DNA of 64,000 nt from UBA11865 sp041570195. Lineage in GTDB: Bacteria; Chloroflexota; Anaerolineae; Promineifilales; Promineifilaceae. Position 1 is the stretch's first letter. Each line of letters starts with the position of its first letter. The stretch is taken from assembly GCA_041570195.1 (NCBI GenBank), contig JBFFWQ010000012.1:17154-81153 (forward strand), in the 5' to 3' direction. The notes under the pieces were generated by a model. It saw only the letters and a list, made by a program, of their open reading frames with translations. It had not been told where the DNA came from and ran no database searches. Position numbers and translations under genes: made by a program. This document shows, piece after piece, positions 9,240 to 17,675 of this stretch.

Positions 9240-9635
9240 ATGAGCCACCCAGGCGCCGGTTCGGCCGAACCGGCATCGTTTTTGCCCCTAACCCCAGCCA
9301 TGTTTCATATCTTGCTGGCGCTGGCCAAAGGCGAGAGCCATGGCTATGCCATCATGCGAGATATCGAGACCCATAGTGACGGCCGCTTTCGCATTGGACC
9401 AGGAACATTGTACGGTTCAATTAAGCGCATGCTGGCCTCGGGCTGGATCGAGGAGGTAAACGAACGACCCGATCCAGACCTGGACGACGAGCGCCGTCGC
9501 TACTATCGTCTGACCGGCCTCGGCCGGCAGGTGGCCGAGGCAGAAGCGCGGCGACTGGCGAGCATGGTGCGCCTGGCTCGCGACGCGCAGTTGCTAGACG
9601 GCTCTTCGATGGTTGGGCACGAGGTTTCGTCATGA
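9240..9635 (+). CDS. PadR family transcriptional regulator
   Basis: 131 aa. The winged-helix core is typical of PadR: LTPAMFHILLALAKGESHGYAIMRDI, then the wing motif IGPGTLYGSIKRMLASGWIEEV and RRRYYRLTGLGRQVAEAEARRL, with a short C-terminal helix, so it is the small PadR class. An ATG with a GGGAG site at 9231 gives the start. The twin dyad at its promoter points to autorepression. Its stop overlaps the next start (ATGA), so the two proteins are made together; PadR regulators commonly control a coupled membrane protein or transporter. Confidence 0.9.
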   Translation: MSHPGAGSAEPASFLPLTPAMFHILLALAKGESHGYAIMRDIETHSDGRFRIGPGTLYGSIKRMLASGWIEEVNERPDPDLDDERRRYYRLTGLGRQVAEAEARRLASMVRLARDAQLLDGSSMVGHEVSS

Positions 9636-10453
9636 GAGAAGATGATTTGCTGATCATCTGGTCAACGCGACTTTTCCGGATTTTTCTGGTCTTGTATCCC
9701 GCTAGATTCCGTCGCGACTATGGACGCGAGATGACCCTGGTCTTTCGCGATACTTGCCGCCAGGCGCAACGTGGCCAGGGGACAATGGGCATCCTGGCGC
9801 TGTGGCTGGCGACGTTACTGGATCTGTTCTCGACGGCGCTGGCCGAGCGCCTATCGGAGGATTATCAAATGTCATCGACGGCTATGTTTACGAGAATCAG
9901 CGGCCTGGTAGCGGCCGTGGGCGGGGTCATGCTGTTGATATTGGTCTACGGGGAATTTGTTCTGGACGGAGTTTTTGACCCACTGGCGTACATGATCTTG
10001 GGGCTGGTCTACGGTTTAGGCATAGCCATCGGCGCGGCCGGTTTCTATGTTCTGGGTCAATATGAATCCTCGGGCAGAGTTGGGCTGGGGCTGGCCTTTT
10101 TGGCCGGCGTCACCGTGAGCGCCAGTTGGATCCTGACGATCTTGTTCGAAAGTACACTTTGGTGGGCTATCTGGATCCTTGCTATGGCTGTCGGCGAGTT
10201 GGGCCTGGTCATCTTCGGCTGGAGTGCCTTCAAACACAGTCAACTGCCACGGTGGCATTCGTTGCCGCTGGTTGCCGGCGGCCTGGCCTTGGCGATTCTT
10301 ATCGTCGCCATCGCCAACCTGCTCTTCGGCAACCAGAATAGGATCTTCGTTGCCCTGTGGCTGGCGGCCAACGGCATGGGTTGGGTCGCACTGGGAGCGT
10401 TGCTCATGTTGGGCGATAAGCGCGCTGCCTATCACACTGGCGCGGCCACCTGA
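9632..10453 (+). CDS. Multi-spanning membrane protein coupled to PadR
   Basis: 273 aa. The N-terminal motif RLFRIFLVLYPARFRRDYGREMTLVF is the short cytosolic segment often found at the start of PadR-associated permeases and related membrane proteins. About seven hydrophobic segments follow (from residue 90 to the end). The 4-bp overlap with the regulator implies translational coupling. No transport or enzymatic motif is visible. It is likely the target or effector partner of the PadR switch; function unknown. Confidence 0.75.
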   Translation: MREDDLLIIWSTRLFRIFLVLYPARFRRDYGREMTLVFRDTCRQAQRGQGTMGILALWLATLLDLFSTALAERLSEDYQMSSTAMFTRISGLVAAVGGVMLLILVYGEFVLDGVFDPLAYMILGLVYGLGIAIGAAGFYVLGQYESSGRVGLGLAFLAGVTVSASWILTILFESTLWWAIWILAMAVGELGLVIFGWSAFKHSQLPRWHSLPLVAGGLALAILIVAIANLLFGNQNRIFVALWLAANGMGWVALGALLMLGDKRAAYHTGAAT

Positions 10454-10648
10454 ACTACCATGGGGGAGCCGCGGCCGCACCTCACGATTCTCCTCCCGCC
10501 ACCGGTTCCTAACATCTACCCCCTGCTTCAGGATCTCCGGATGCACCTCATTCGCCGTGCCGTCCTCCTCTTCGCATGGCCAAATCATAGGTGACGCTTA
10601 CCGCACCTGTCAAGAAGATCCGGGCCAACAAGCGCAAGCATTCGCCCG

Positions 10649-10837
10649 GCCGCGCTGCTTTCCTGCCTGGACCTCGATGCGGCCGTCATTCAGCCTGGCG
10701 CCATCCTCCGCATCTGGGCCATGTCCGAGGATGCCGGCCAGGGCGGCTACAACTGCGGCTCTGGATCCAACATCTGCAACAACGACCAATCCGACCCTGC
10801 CGCCTTCTACGACAACACCGGGACCCTCATCGACTGA
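10649..10837 (+). pseudogene. 3' fragment of a lamin-tail-domain gene
   Basis: Read in the frame ending at TGA 10835, this gives LDLDAAVIQPGAILRIWAMS and later DPAAFYDNTGTLID, the last strands of a lamin tail domain. No start or N-terminal half is present; the 190 bp before it (10454-10648) show nothing recognisable. It is the first of three degenerate copies in this stretch. Confidence 0.6.
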
Positions 10838-10843
10838 TACGCC

Positions 10844-10886
10844 TAACGTAGGCCCACTACCCACGACATCCGCCCTTGACGGCCGC
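10844..10886 (+). repeat. 43-bp direct repeat, copy A
   Basis: Identical over 43 bp to 11541-11583, and it carries the TTGACG -35 box of the lamin-tail gene. It marks the edge of a duplicated unit of about 697 bp. Confidence 0.9.
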
Positions 10887-10905
10887 TTCCCACCCATGCT
10901 AACCT
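10876..10905 (+). promoter_or_regulatory. Promoter of the lamin-tail gene
   Basis: TTGACG (10876-10881), an 18-bp spacer and TAACCT (10900-10905). The duplicate at 11573-11602 has TTGACG and TAGCTT at the same spacing. Confidence 0.5.
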
Positions 10906-10937
10906 TCCTTCCACAGAGCCTGACGGAGGTAAAACGG

Positions 10938-11408
10938 GTGCGTCACATGCCAGCCTTCATACTGCTCCTGACCCTGGCCGCCATTGCGGGCGCCTCGGCT
11001 GCGGCCGCAGCTGACCCCGTCTTAGAACCGATGGCCTACCTTCCCGTCGTCACCTCAGATTCCACGCCGCCACCCAGGCCGGCCACCTCCGGCGATGTGC
11101 GCATCACCCAGATCTTCTACAACGGCACCGGCCGCTTCGAGCCCAACGAATACGTCCAGATCGAGAACTTCGACGACAAGCCCATCCAGCTCAAAGACTG
11201 GACCCTGCGCGACCTGGCCAACAACGTCTTCACATTCCCATCCTTCCTCATGGAGCCGGGCCAGGTCTGCCAGATATACACCAACCGCTGGAACGCCAGC
11301 GCCTGCAACTTCAACTATCAAAGCCGCCAGGCCATTTGGGACAACACCGGCGACTGCGCCTACCTCCGCGACGACGCCGGCGCTGAAGTCTCCACCTACT
11401 GCTACTAG
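10938..11408 (+). CDS. Exported lamin-tail-domain (LTD) protein
   Basis: 156 aa from a GTG at 10938, placed 8 nt after a GGAGG site; the ATG at 10947 is too far from it. A signal peptide (MPAFILLLTLAAIAGASAAAAA) is followed by a Pro/Thr linker and one complete LTD fold: DVRITQIFYNGTGRFEPNEYVQIENF, IQLKDWTLRDLANNVFTFPSF, LEPGQ-type turn, AIWDNTGDCAYLRDDAGAEVSTYCY. Bacterial LTDs are immunoglobulin-like modules of secreted proteins, often nucleases or adhesins; here the module stands alone. It is the only intact member of a tandem array. Confidence 0.75.
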   Translation: MRHMPAFILLLTLAAIAGASAAAAADPVLEPMAYLPVVTSDSTPPPRPATSGDVRITQIFYNGTGRFEPNEYVQIENFDDKPIQLKDWTLRDLANNVFTFPSFLMEPGQVCQIYTNRWNASACNFNYQSRQAIWDNTGDCAYLRDDAGAEVSTYCY

Positions 11409-11411
11409 CGA

Positions 11412-11543
11412 ATGAAGCTCCGAGTGGACATCGAACGCACCATGTACACATGGCACCTCCGCCGCAACATCTGGAGCAACTGCCAAACCAACCCCGCCGC
11501 CCTCTACGACAACACCGGCGCCCCCATCGACCGATACCCCTAA
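11412..11543 (+). pseudogene. Second LTD 3' fragment
   Basis: 43 codons: NIWSNCQTNPAALYDNTG then APIDRYP and a stop, matching the end of the LTD fragment at 10837. The front of the domain is missing and it starts 4 bp after the intact gene's stop. Confidence 0.6.
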
Positions 11544-11583
11544 CGTAGGCCCACTACCCACGACATCCGCCCTTGACGGCCGC
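11541..11583 (+). repeat. 43-bp direct repeat, copy B
   Basis: Identical to 10844-10886. It again follows an LTD 3' end and precedes a signal-peptide start, so the repeated unit is gene end - promoter - gene start. Confidence 0.9.
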
Positions 11584-11635
11584 AACTCGCCCAAGCTAGC
11601 TTTCCTTCCAGTGAGCCTGACGGAGGGAAGAACAG

Positions 11636-11746
11636 GTGCGGAGCATTCTGGCCTTCATGTTGGTCCTTACCCAGGTCGCGATCGCCTGCGGCCCGGCCGC
11701 CTGGTTCTTTTCCGGACGAAAGAGGGGTCATTTTCGTCCCATCTGA
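11636..11746 (+). pseudogene. Signal-peptide stub of a third LTD copy
   Basis: A GTG after CGGAGGG opens VRSILAFMLVLTQVAIACGP, parallel to the intact gene's start, but the frame ends after 36 codons in unrelated sequence. The body of the gene has been deleted. Confidence 0.6.
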
Positions 11747-11794
11747 AATCAGTCAATGCCCCTAGATATCGGGCCGATTAAGACATGGGGGGGG

Positions 11795-11808
11795 CGGTCA
11801 AATGACCG
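11795..11808. promoter_or_regulatory. 14-bp perfect palindrome
   Basis: CGGTCAAATGACCG, directly after a run of eight G. No gene starts next to it. The remaining 11747-12043 stretch has no recognisable coding content. Confidence 0.3.
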
Positions 11809-12043
11809 GATTGAGCAGAGAAGCAAAAGACAGAATAGTCATCTACGTGTTCGCTCTGCTGGGAGCATCGCAGCCGGCCCAGAGGGAAAATGAAGCTCAG
11901 GCCAGACGACCCGCTTCACTCACGACACAGTCCCGACAAGGAGCGATTCGGGATAACCAGGTAGAGCCAGAAGGGAGTGGAGGAAAAGACAACGCCGCTC
12001 ATACTCCCATAACTGGCACATCCGGTCCACTGACAGGCGCAAT

Positions 12044-12092
12044 CTGGCTAGAAGCTCGCAGCTCACCGCTCACAGCTAACAGCTCCCCGCTC
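12044..12092. repeat. Intergenic 7-bp-phased element, copy 2
   Basis: Seven heptamers in register, e.g. CTGGCTA GAAGCTC then GCAGCTC ACCGCTC then ACAGCTA ACAGCTC, ending 58 bp before recF. Confidence 0.7.
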
Positions 12093-12135
12093 ACCCCAAT
12101 GGCCACTATTGGCCACTTTCTTTCCCCGGCCGCTA

Positions 12136-12151
12136 TGCTACAATGGACAGG
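12136..12151 (+). promoter_or_regulatory. Extended -10 box, leaderless recF
   Basis: TGCTACAAT (TG at 12136, -10 TACAAT at 12139-12144) ends 6 nt before the GTG start of recF, and no Shine-Dalgarno site fits. Transcription would start at or within one base of the initiation codon. No good -35 is seen, as expected for an extended -10. Confidence 0.55.
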
Positions 12152-13392
12152 TGTACATAACGCATTTGTCGTTGACCAACTTCCGCAATTACGGCCGGTT
12201 GGAGCTTTCGCTTTCGCCCGGGGCGACGCTGCTGCACGGCGACAATGCCCAGGGCAAGACGAATTTACTGGAAGCGATTTACTACCTGGCCACCACCCGC
12301 TCGCCGCATGCTGACAACGACCAGCAGTTGATCAATTGGGCCGCCCTCCAGCCGGAAGAACCCATCATCGCCGGCCGCCTGGTGGTCCAGATTTCGACGG
12401 TCGACGGCCCGCGAGAGTTGCAGATGCGCCTGGTCAAAGAGCAACAGCGGGGTCAGTCCAGCTTCCGGCGCGAGGCGCTGGTTGACGGCCGCAAGGTACG
12501 CTTGATGGACCTGTTGGGCAACCTTCAGGTGGCTCTATTCCTGCCCGAGGATGTGCAGATCATCACCGGCCCGCCGGTCAAACGGCGGCGCTATCTGGAT
12601 ATTACCCTCTGCCAGGCCGACCGCTCTTACTGCCGCTCGCTGTCAGCTTATAACAAGGTGCTGGAACAGCGTAACGCCCTGTTGCGGCAAATCGCCGAGA
12701 CCGGCGCCGGCCGCGACCTGCTGCCTATCTATACCGATAAGTTAGTCGCCCTGGCCGGCGAGATCTTCGCCCGCCGAGCCGGCTTCGTGGCTGACCTGGC
12801 GGCCGATGCCCAGCACTTGCACTACGAACGGCTCACCGAGGGCCAGGAGACGTTGCGCCTGCGCTACCTGCCTCGCCTTGAAGCAACCGGCAACGGCCGT
12901 AACGACGAGGCATCCATCCAGGCGGCAGCCGAGACTGGCCAGTGGCTGCAAGAGCAAAGCGATGTGCAAAGCATCGTCGACCGTTTCGCGGCAAACATGT
13001 CCCAAAACCAGGGACAAGATATCGCCAGCGGCAGCACGCGCCTGGGACCTCACCGTGACGACTGGCGCTTCTGGACCGATCAGCGCAGTCTGAGCAGTTA
13101 CGGCTCGAGAGGCCAGCAGCGCACGGCCATGCTGGCCTTGAAACTGGCCGAAATCAATTGGATGGCCGCTCAATCGGGGGATACGCCCATCCTGTTGCTG
13201 GACGAAGTGGTGGCTGAATTGGACGGCCAGCGGCGGGCGCTGTTGCTGGAGGCCGTTCAGTCCGTCTCCCAGGCCTTGCTGACAGCAACCGATCCGGGCA
13301 TGTTCACACAAGATTTTCTGGCAAAGGCGGCCTTGTTTCAGGTGACTGGCGGCCGAGTCAGCCGACAAGAGACACTGGAAGTGCCGTCATGA
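12151..13392 (+). CDS. recF: DNA replication and repair protein RecF
   Basis: 413 aa from GTG 12151 (VYITHLSLTNFRNYGRLEL aligns with the usual RecF start; the upstream ATG at 12109 would add residues not seen in the family). Walker A is GDNAQGKT (about 30-37), the ABC signature SSYGSRGQQRT and Walker B ILLLDEVVAELD lie near residues 315-360. RecF is an SMC-like ATPase that loads RecA onto gapped DNA with RecO and RecR. dnaN and gyrB, frequent neighbours, are absent. The stop overlaps the next start by 4 bp (ATGA). Confidence 0.95.
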   Translation: MYITHLSLTNFRNYGRLELSLSPGATLLHGDNAQGKTNLLEAIYYLATTRSPHADNDQQLINWAALQPEEPIIAGRLVVQISTVDGPRELQMRLVKEQQRGQSSFRREALVDGRKVRLMDLLGNLQVALFLPEDVQIITGPPVKRRRYLDITLCQADRSYCRSLSAYNKVLEQRNALLRQIAETGAGRDLLPIYTDKLVALAGEIFARRAGFVADLAADAQHLHYERLTEGQETLRLRYLPRLEATGNGRNDEASIQAAAETGQWLQEQSDVQSIVDRFAANMSQNQGQDIASGSTRLGPHRDDWRFWTDQRSLSSYGSRGQQRTAMLALKLAEINWMAAQSGDTPILLLDEVVAELDGQRRALLLEAVQSVSQALLTATDPGMFTQDFLAKAALFQVTGGRVSRQETLEVPS

Positions 13393-14342
13393 TGGTTCGA
13401 ATCTCTCGCGTTGGGCTTTTGGCTTTGTTGGTTGCGGCGGCTTATCTGTTGGCCAGCTGCCAGAATGATCCCGGGCCACTACCAACGGAGGCGGCGCTCC
13501 TGCCGTCGATCACCCCATCAGCCACCGGTCTCGGGCCGCCCACGGCCACGGTACCACCAACGTGGACGCTACCGGCCGGCGGATTGCCGCCCTCGCCCAG
13601 CCCGGCCGGTTTACCGTCCTTCACGCCGGTGCCTACTAATACGCCCTGGTCCACCTTCACGCCGACGGCCTCGATTACGCCGACGCCCAGCGATACGCCG
13701 GAGCCCACGGCCACCCCGACCGCTTCCGCAACCGCGGTCCCGGTTGAAAGCGCCAATCTGTTGCCGAATCCGTCGTTTGAAGAGAGCTGGCACCATCAGA
13801 ACGGCGTTCCTGAATTACAGGTGCCTGATGGCTGGCAACTGGAATGGCAAGAGGGCAGCAACTGGCTGGACAGCGATCCCTGGAATCGTTTTGTCCGGCC
13901 GGAGACACGAGTACTCACGGCCGATTTTTTACCGGCCGACGAGCGGGACTTGTTCATCTGGGATGGCAACCAAACGGTCAAGGTATTCAAACGTGAAGGC
14001 GCATTGAGCTTCCGCCTGACGACCGACGTTTTCCTGGAGGCCGGCTCCTACCTGTTCTCAATCAATGTCTTCCCTGACATGATCGACTCATACTCGGACA
14101 GTGGAGCCAAGATTTGGGCGCCGGATAAGCTGTCAGGCCAATTGCGCTTCCTCGTCGATCCGCCGGAGGAAGAATGGCATTTCCCCACCTTCGGCCAGAA
14201 GAACCATTATCAATACGCCTTCTTCGTCGAGCGGGCAAAGAGTGTGCACCTGGGCGTGCACTTCGTCGGCCGTTGGGCCATCTTGAATAATGGTTGGTTC
14301 ATGGACGATTGGTCCCTGGTCCAACTGTCGCCGGCTGAGTGA
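13389..14342 (+). CDS. Lipoprotein with Thr/Pro linker and carbohydrate-binding-like domain
   Basis: 317 aa. A signal peptide ends in a lipobox (LLASC, Cys about residue 24). Residues 30-115 are a Thr/Pro/Ser-rich linker (SDTPEPTATPTASAT), usually a spacer through the cell wall and often glycosylated. The C-terminal 200 residues begin LLPNPSFEESW and look like a jelly-roll carbohydrate-binding domain; this opening is typical of CBM4/9/22-like modules. It overlaps recF by 4 bp, so it is made from the same message, though a link in function is not evident. Confidence 0.75.
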   Translation: MMVRISRVGLLALLVAAAYLLASCQNDPGPLPTEAALLPSITPSATGLGPPTATVPPTWTLPAGGLPPSPSPAGLPSFTPVPTNTPWSTFTPTASITPTPSDTPEPTATPTASATAVPVESANLLPNPSFEESWHHQNGVPELQVPDGWQLEWQEGSNWLDSDPWNRFVRPETRVLTADFLPADERDLFIWDGNQTVKVFKREGALSFRLTTDVFLEAGSYLFSINVFPDMIDSYSDSGAKIWAPDKLSGQLRFLVDPPEEEWHFPTFGQKNHYQYAFFVERAKSVHLGVHFVGRWAILNNGWFMDDWSLVQLSPAE

Positions 14343-14380
14343 GAGCACAAACAGTTTCGCTGAAAATTCCCTGTCAACCG

Positions 14381-14424
14381 CAGTTTCCCGGAAACTGTCC
14401 TTCGAACCTTGGCGTTTCCGGAAA
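14381..14424. promoter_or_regulatory. TTTCC/GGAAA palindromes ahead of maf
   Basis: CAGTTTCC-C-GGAAACTG (14381-14397) is a perfect dyad; GTTTCCGGAAAAC (14412-14424) repeats its core 30 bp on. They sit 20-60 bp before maf and could be an operator pair. Confidence 0.35.
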
Positions 14425-14443
14425 ACCTAGGACACCATAGTCG

Positions 14444-15109
14444 ATGGAACTGATTCTGGCTTCAGCCTCGCCGCGTCGGCAGGAGTTGATTCAACTTCTG
14501 GGATTACCCTGGCGGGTAGTGGTGGCCGAGGTCGACGAAGAAAGCATCAGCCACCCCGATCCCGCTCAGGACGTGATCCAGACCGCTAGGCTGAAGGCGG
14601 CCGATGTGGTCCGCCGTGCGTCGGAGAAAGCCGTGGTCGTGGCCGCCGATACAACGGTTGTTTTGGACGGCCGGCGGCTGAACAAGCCGAGCAGCGAGGT
14701 AGAAGCGCGCGAGATGTTGCGGCAACTACGCGGCCGGACCCACCACGTCCATACCGGCATCGTCGTCGTGGATGTGAACAGCGACCGCTGGGTGACCGAC
14801 GTGGCCACCGTCGAAGTACCCATGCGTGCCTACAGCGAAGCCGAATTGGTCGCCTATGTGGCCACGGGCGACCCACTGGACAAGGCCGGCGCCTACGCCA
14901 TCCAGCATCCAGAATTCCGGCCGGTAGTTGGTTTGACCGGCTGCTACGCCGGCGTGGTCGGTCTGCCACTGTGCCACCTGACTCGGGCGCTTACACAGGT
15001 CGGCGTCGACGTGCGAGAGAACATCGCCAGCGCTTGCCAGGCGCATCACGATTACGATTGCCCGATCTTCGGCAAGATATTAGGTCACCCCTCCCTCGAT
15101 CCAGAATAG
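14444..15109 (+). CDS. maf: Maf nucleoside triphosphate pyrophosphatase
   Basis: 221 aa. Maf motifs are all present: LILASASPRRQELIQLLG at the N-terminus (nucleotide site), VAADTTVVLDGRRLNKP, ARE-ML-LRGRTHHVHTG and DKAGAYAIQ. Proteins of this family hydrolyse non-canonical or modified NTPs (dTTP/UTP, m7GTP) to monophosphates. The last 25 residues extend past the usual end. No Shine-Dalgarno site is visible before the ATG. Confidence 0.93.
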   Translation: MELILASASPRRQELIQLLGLPWRVVVAEVDEESISHPDPAQDVIQTARLKAADVVRRASEKAVVVAADTTVVLDGRRLNKPSSEVEAREMLRQLRGRTHHVHTGIVVVDVNSDRWVTDVATVEVPMRAYSEAELVAYVATGDPLDKAGAYAIQHPEFRPVVGLTGCYAGVVGLPLCHLTRALTQVGVDVRENIASACQAHHDYDCPIFGKILGHPSLDPE

Positions 15110-15156
15110 CATACCAGAATTGGCTGTGATATGGCTCGGCTGGCTGTTAGCGCACT

Positions 15157-17038
15157 TCAAGCGTCCGATCCGGTAGAGGAGGCCACCAGGTCCCGAACTT
15201 GTTCTAACAACTCATCCTGCGTGAATGCGCCCTGGCAATGACATATTGCACACCGCCATCCAGTCGCCTGTGATCCTCGTCAGTTAGATCCTTGGCGGTA
15301 ACGACGATAATAGGGATAGACTGGTTCTCCTGATGCTGGCGCAGAGCCAGCACGAAATCGAAGCCATCCATGCCCGGCATCATGATATCCAGCGTGATGA
15401 GCGACGGCTTTAATCGTCGCGCCAGGTCTAACCCCTCCTCTCCGCTTGCGGCCGTCGCCACCGCATGACCATCCAACTCCAGCGTTCACATCAGCAGGTC
15501 GCGGGAATCAAGGTCGTCGTCTATCACCAGGATTGGATTCTCCATTGCCGCGTGCGGCTCAGACTCGCCCTCCTCCACAGTAGCCGCGGCCGCCTCCAGG
15601 GCATCAACCTTGGCCGGCAAGGAAATGGTGAATGTAGAACCCGCGCCAACTTCACTCGTCACCGACAGGTCTCCACCCATCATGCGACAGAATTGGCGAC
15701 TAATGGGCAGACCCAAGCCGGTACCTCCATAGTTTCGCGTCGTCGAATCGTCGGCCTGGGAGAAGGCCTCGAAGACATCGTGGATCTTGTCCTCTGGGAT
15801 GCCAATCCCGGCATCAGTGACGTCAACGATGATCCAGTTACCTTCATCCCGTCTTTCCCGCCTGGCGGTCACGACGATCTTGTCCTCGTGGGTGAATTTG
15901 GCCGCGTTTGACAGCAGATTAAACAACACTTGCCGTGTCTTGGTCAGGTCAGCTCGCATTACCCCCAAATCATCAGGAAAATCGGTATTCAACGTGTTGT
16001 TGTTCTTGTCGACAAGGGGCTGCACCGTGGACATTGATTCGGACAGCATTTTGCCCGCGTCGAAGCTCTCCAGGTAGAGATCCATCCGGCCGGCCTCGAT
16101 CTTTGACAGGTCGAGGATGTCGTTGATCAGGCCCAGCAGGTACCGGCCGGCGGTGTTGATCTTTTCAAGATCTGGGATCATCTCGTCGTAACCGTCGTCT
16201 TCTGCATCTTCGGCTAACATCTCACTATAGCCAATGATGGCGTTCTTTGGCGTGCGCAACTCATGGCTCATATTGGCCAAGAAGGAGCTTTTTGCAGGTA
16301 GACGAATTCATCCTTTCCCGCATCCAAAGCTGACCTAAACGCTTCGGCGAAATTCGTATTGCTGTATGGTCCGTCGAGTAGTGAAGTACCGTAATCGACT
16401 TCCTTAAAGACCGTGTAGACGATATCCCCGTCCGCATTGGCCAGAAAGATGTCGTAGTAGCCAAAGGTCTCCAGGAAGTTGCGAATAATGGGATGGTACA
16501 ACTCGTGAACCTCACTGTATCGACTGCCATCGCCGGGATTATCCAGAAGATGTTTGTCACCCACGTCAAAGGGATTGGACGAGATATACAGGTCCTGCAA
16601 GAGTTGCGTCTTGGTTTCTTCGGGCCAAAACTCATCTAGCTGAACACTTCTTTGTAAGTTAGGAATAAGCCGTGAGAGATACTCCTCCGAATCATAGCGC
16701 CTGAGCTGGTTCGTTAGCTGACGCTGCTCCTCATCACAGTCTTCGGGCCCAGAATCAGTATTCTGAAAGCTATCGTCGAACTCCTTGATCGCTTCCACGA
16801 TCATGCGGTCTTATGACAGGGTCGCTACCTGACCGCTGATCTGCTGGAAGTAATCTTCAATCTGGTTGGCCTTCATTTCGCGCACGGCCGTCAATTTGTT
16901 GAACGATTCTTCTTGCAAGGCATCCCCGGCAACGGAGAAGCCGATATAACCGCTCACGCCGATAGCCAGCACGGCCACGGCGATGAAGGCGATGAGCATT
17001 TTGGTCCGGATATTGAGGTTTCTGACCATTCTATTCAT
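15157..17038 (-). pseudogene. Broken hybrid sensor histidine kinase/response regulator
   Basis: Pieces in order: a membrane helix (MLIAFIAVAVLAIGVSGYI); a Cache-like sensor start; a TAA after VATLS at 16811 where the frame continues DRMIVEAIKEF; a sensor segment to VYLQKAPSWPI; a frameshift at about 16268-16280 into KSSFLANMSHELRTP (H box) with HAMP and the sensor's second half missing, i.e. an internal deletion; a complete HATPase (NLLSNAAKFTHED, GIGIPEDKIHDVFEAF, GTGLGLPISRQF); a receiver broken by TGA after DSRDLLM at 15486; and a frameshift after VQYVI near 15240, beyond which AFTQDELLEQVRDLVASS continues to the true stop at 15157. Four or more lesions make it dead. Confidence 0.9.
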
Positions 17039-17130
17039 AGCGCATGTACAAGGGTATATACCCATTGTTGCATTTGTCCCTGGAGCGGGCGATAAACACT
17101 GTCACGTAATAGTAGTCGTGCTTCATGTAG

Positions 17131-17280
17131 CTAAATGCTCTGCAAATTACTAATCGGACCCAATCCGTCCTTCCTACGCGGTAGATTCACATCAAGCAAG
17201 ATCAAATCAAGACTACTGGAGAATTTCCTCACTGCCATGTAAGCCTTCATGCCAGCGATAGTATTATCGGACGTAAGTCT
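17131..17280 (-). pseudogene. Remnant of a response-regulator receiver domain
   Basis: The minus frame ending at TAG 17131 reads SLDLILLDVNLPRRKDGLG, the phospho-acceptor strand and loop of an Rcp1-like receiver, preceded by DNTIAGMKAYMAVRKFSS and a TAA codon. It lies just upstream of the broken kinase, so an entire two-component cassette has decayed. Confidence 0.5.
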
Positions 17281-17675
17281 CCCTTACTTAGTGCCCAAAT
17301 CTGTTTCATGGGCTATGAATTGGAACACGACAATCGGCGCTACCGTCCCTATGATCGAAGTCCTCGCCTCTCCTACCTAGCATCCTTGTACATCGAATCA
17401 GAGAGGGTGTTTATTGAGCTCGCGCTAGCCTCCTTTGGCCGTCTTACGAATTGGTCCCTTGTACACTGGCGCGAACAGAGAAAATCTGGCACAATATGTC
17501 AAGTAGAGAAGTCGCAGTCCGCCAGAAGTACGGTGCAATAGACGATGACTCTGTTAGGAAGCGAGTTCGGGCAACCAGCCCGACGACCGCTGGAGGTTCA
17601 ATTAACCGGCACATATCCTGACATTTGTTGATTCCATCTGTTACTTGGGGTGGCCAAGATCGGAGGGTACTTGAT
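17281..17675. other. Intergenic stretch without recognised content
   Basis: About 395 bp. A 77-codon plus-strand frame at 17308 has no family-like features or ribosome site. Only a GGAGGG site at 17662 for the next gene is seen. Confidence 0.5.

Noticed and set aside
10179..11408. A 409-codon plus-strand open frame
   Set aside because: Its first 250 codons overlap the PadR-linked membrane gene and an LTD remnant in other frames; only the part from GTG 10938 has a ribosome site and signal peptide.
11795..11808. CGGTCAAATGACCG as a LexA/SOS box
   Set aside because: A perfect dyad, but not a known SOS consensus and more than 300 bp from recF.
11802..12314. A 170-codon plus-strand frame before and into recF
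   Set aside because: Low-quality composition, contains the heptamer element, and its second half is recF in another frame.
17308..17541. A 77-codon plus-strand frame in the kinase graveyard
   Set aside because: No homologous motif, no ribosome site; surrounding sequence is decayed minus-strand coding.
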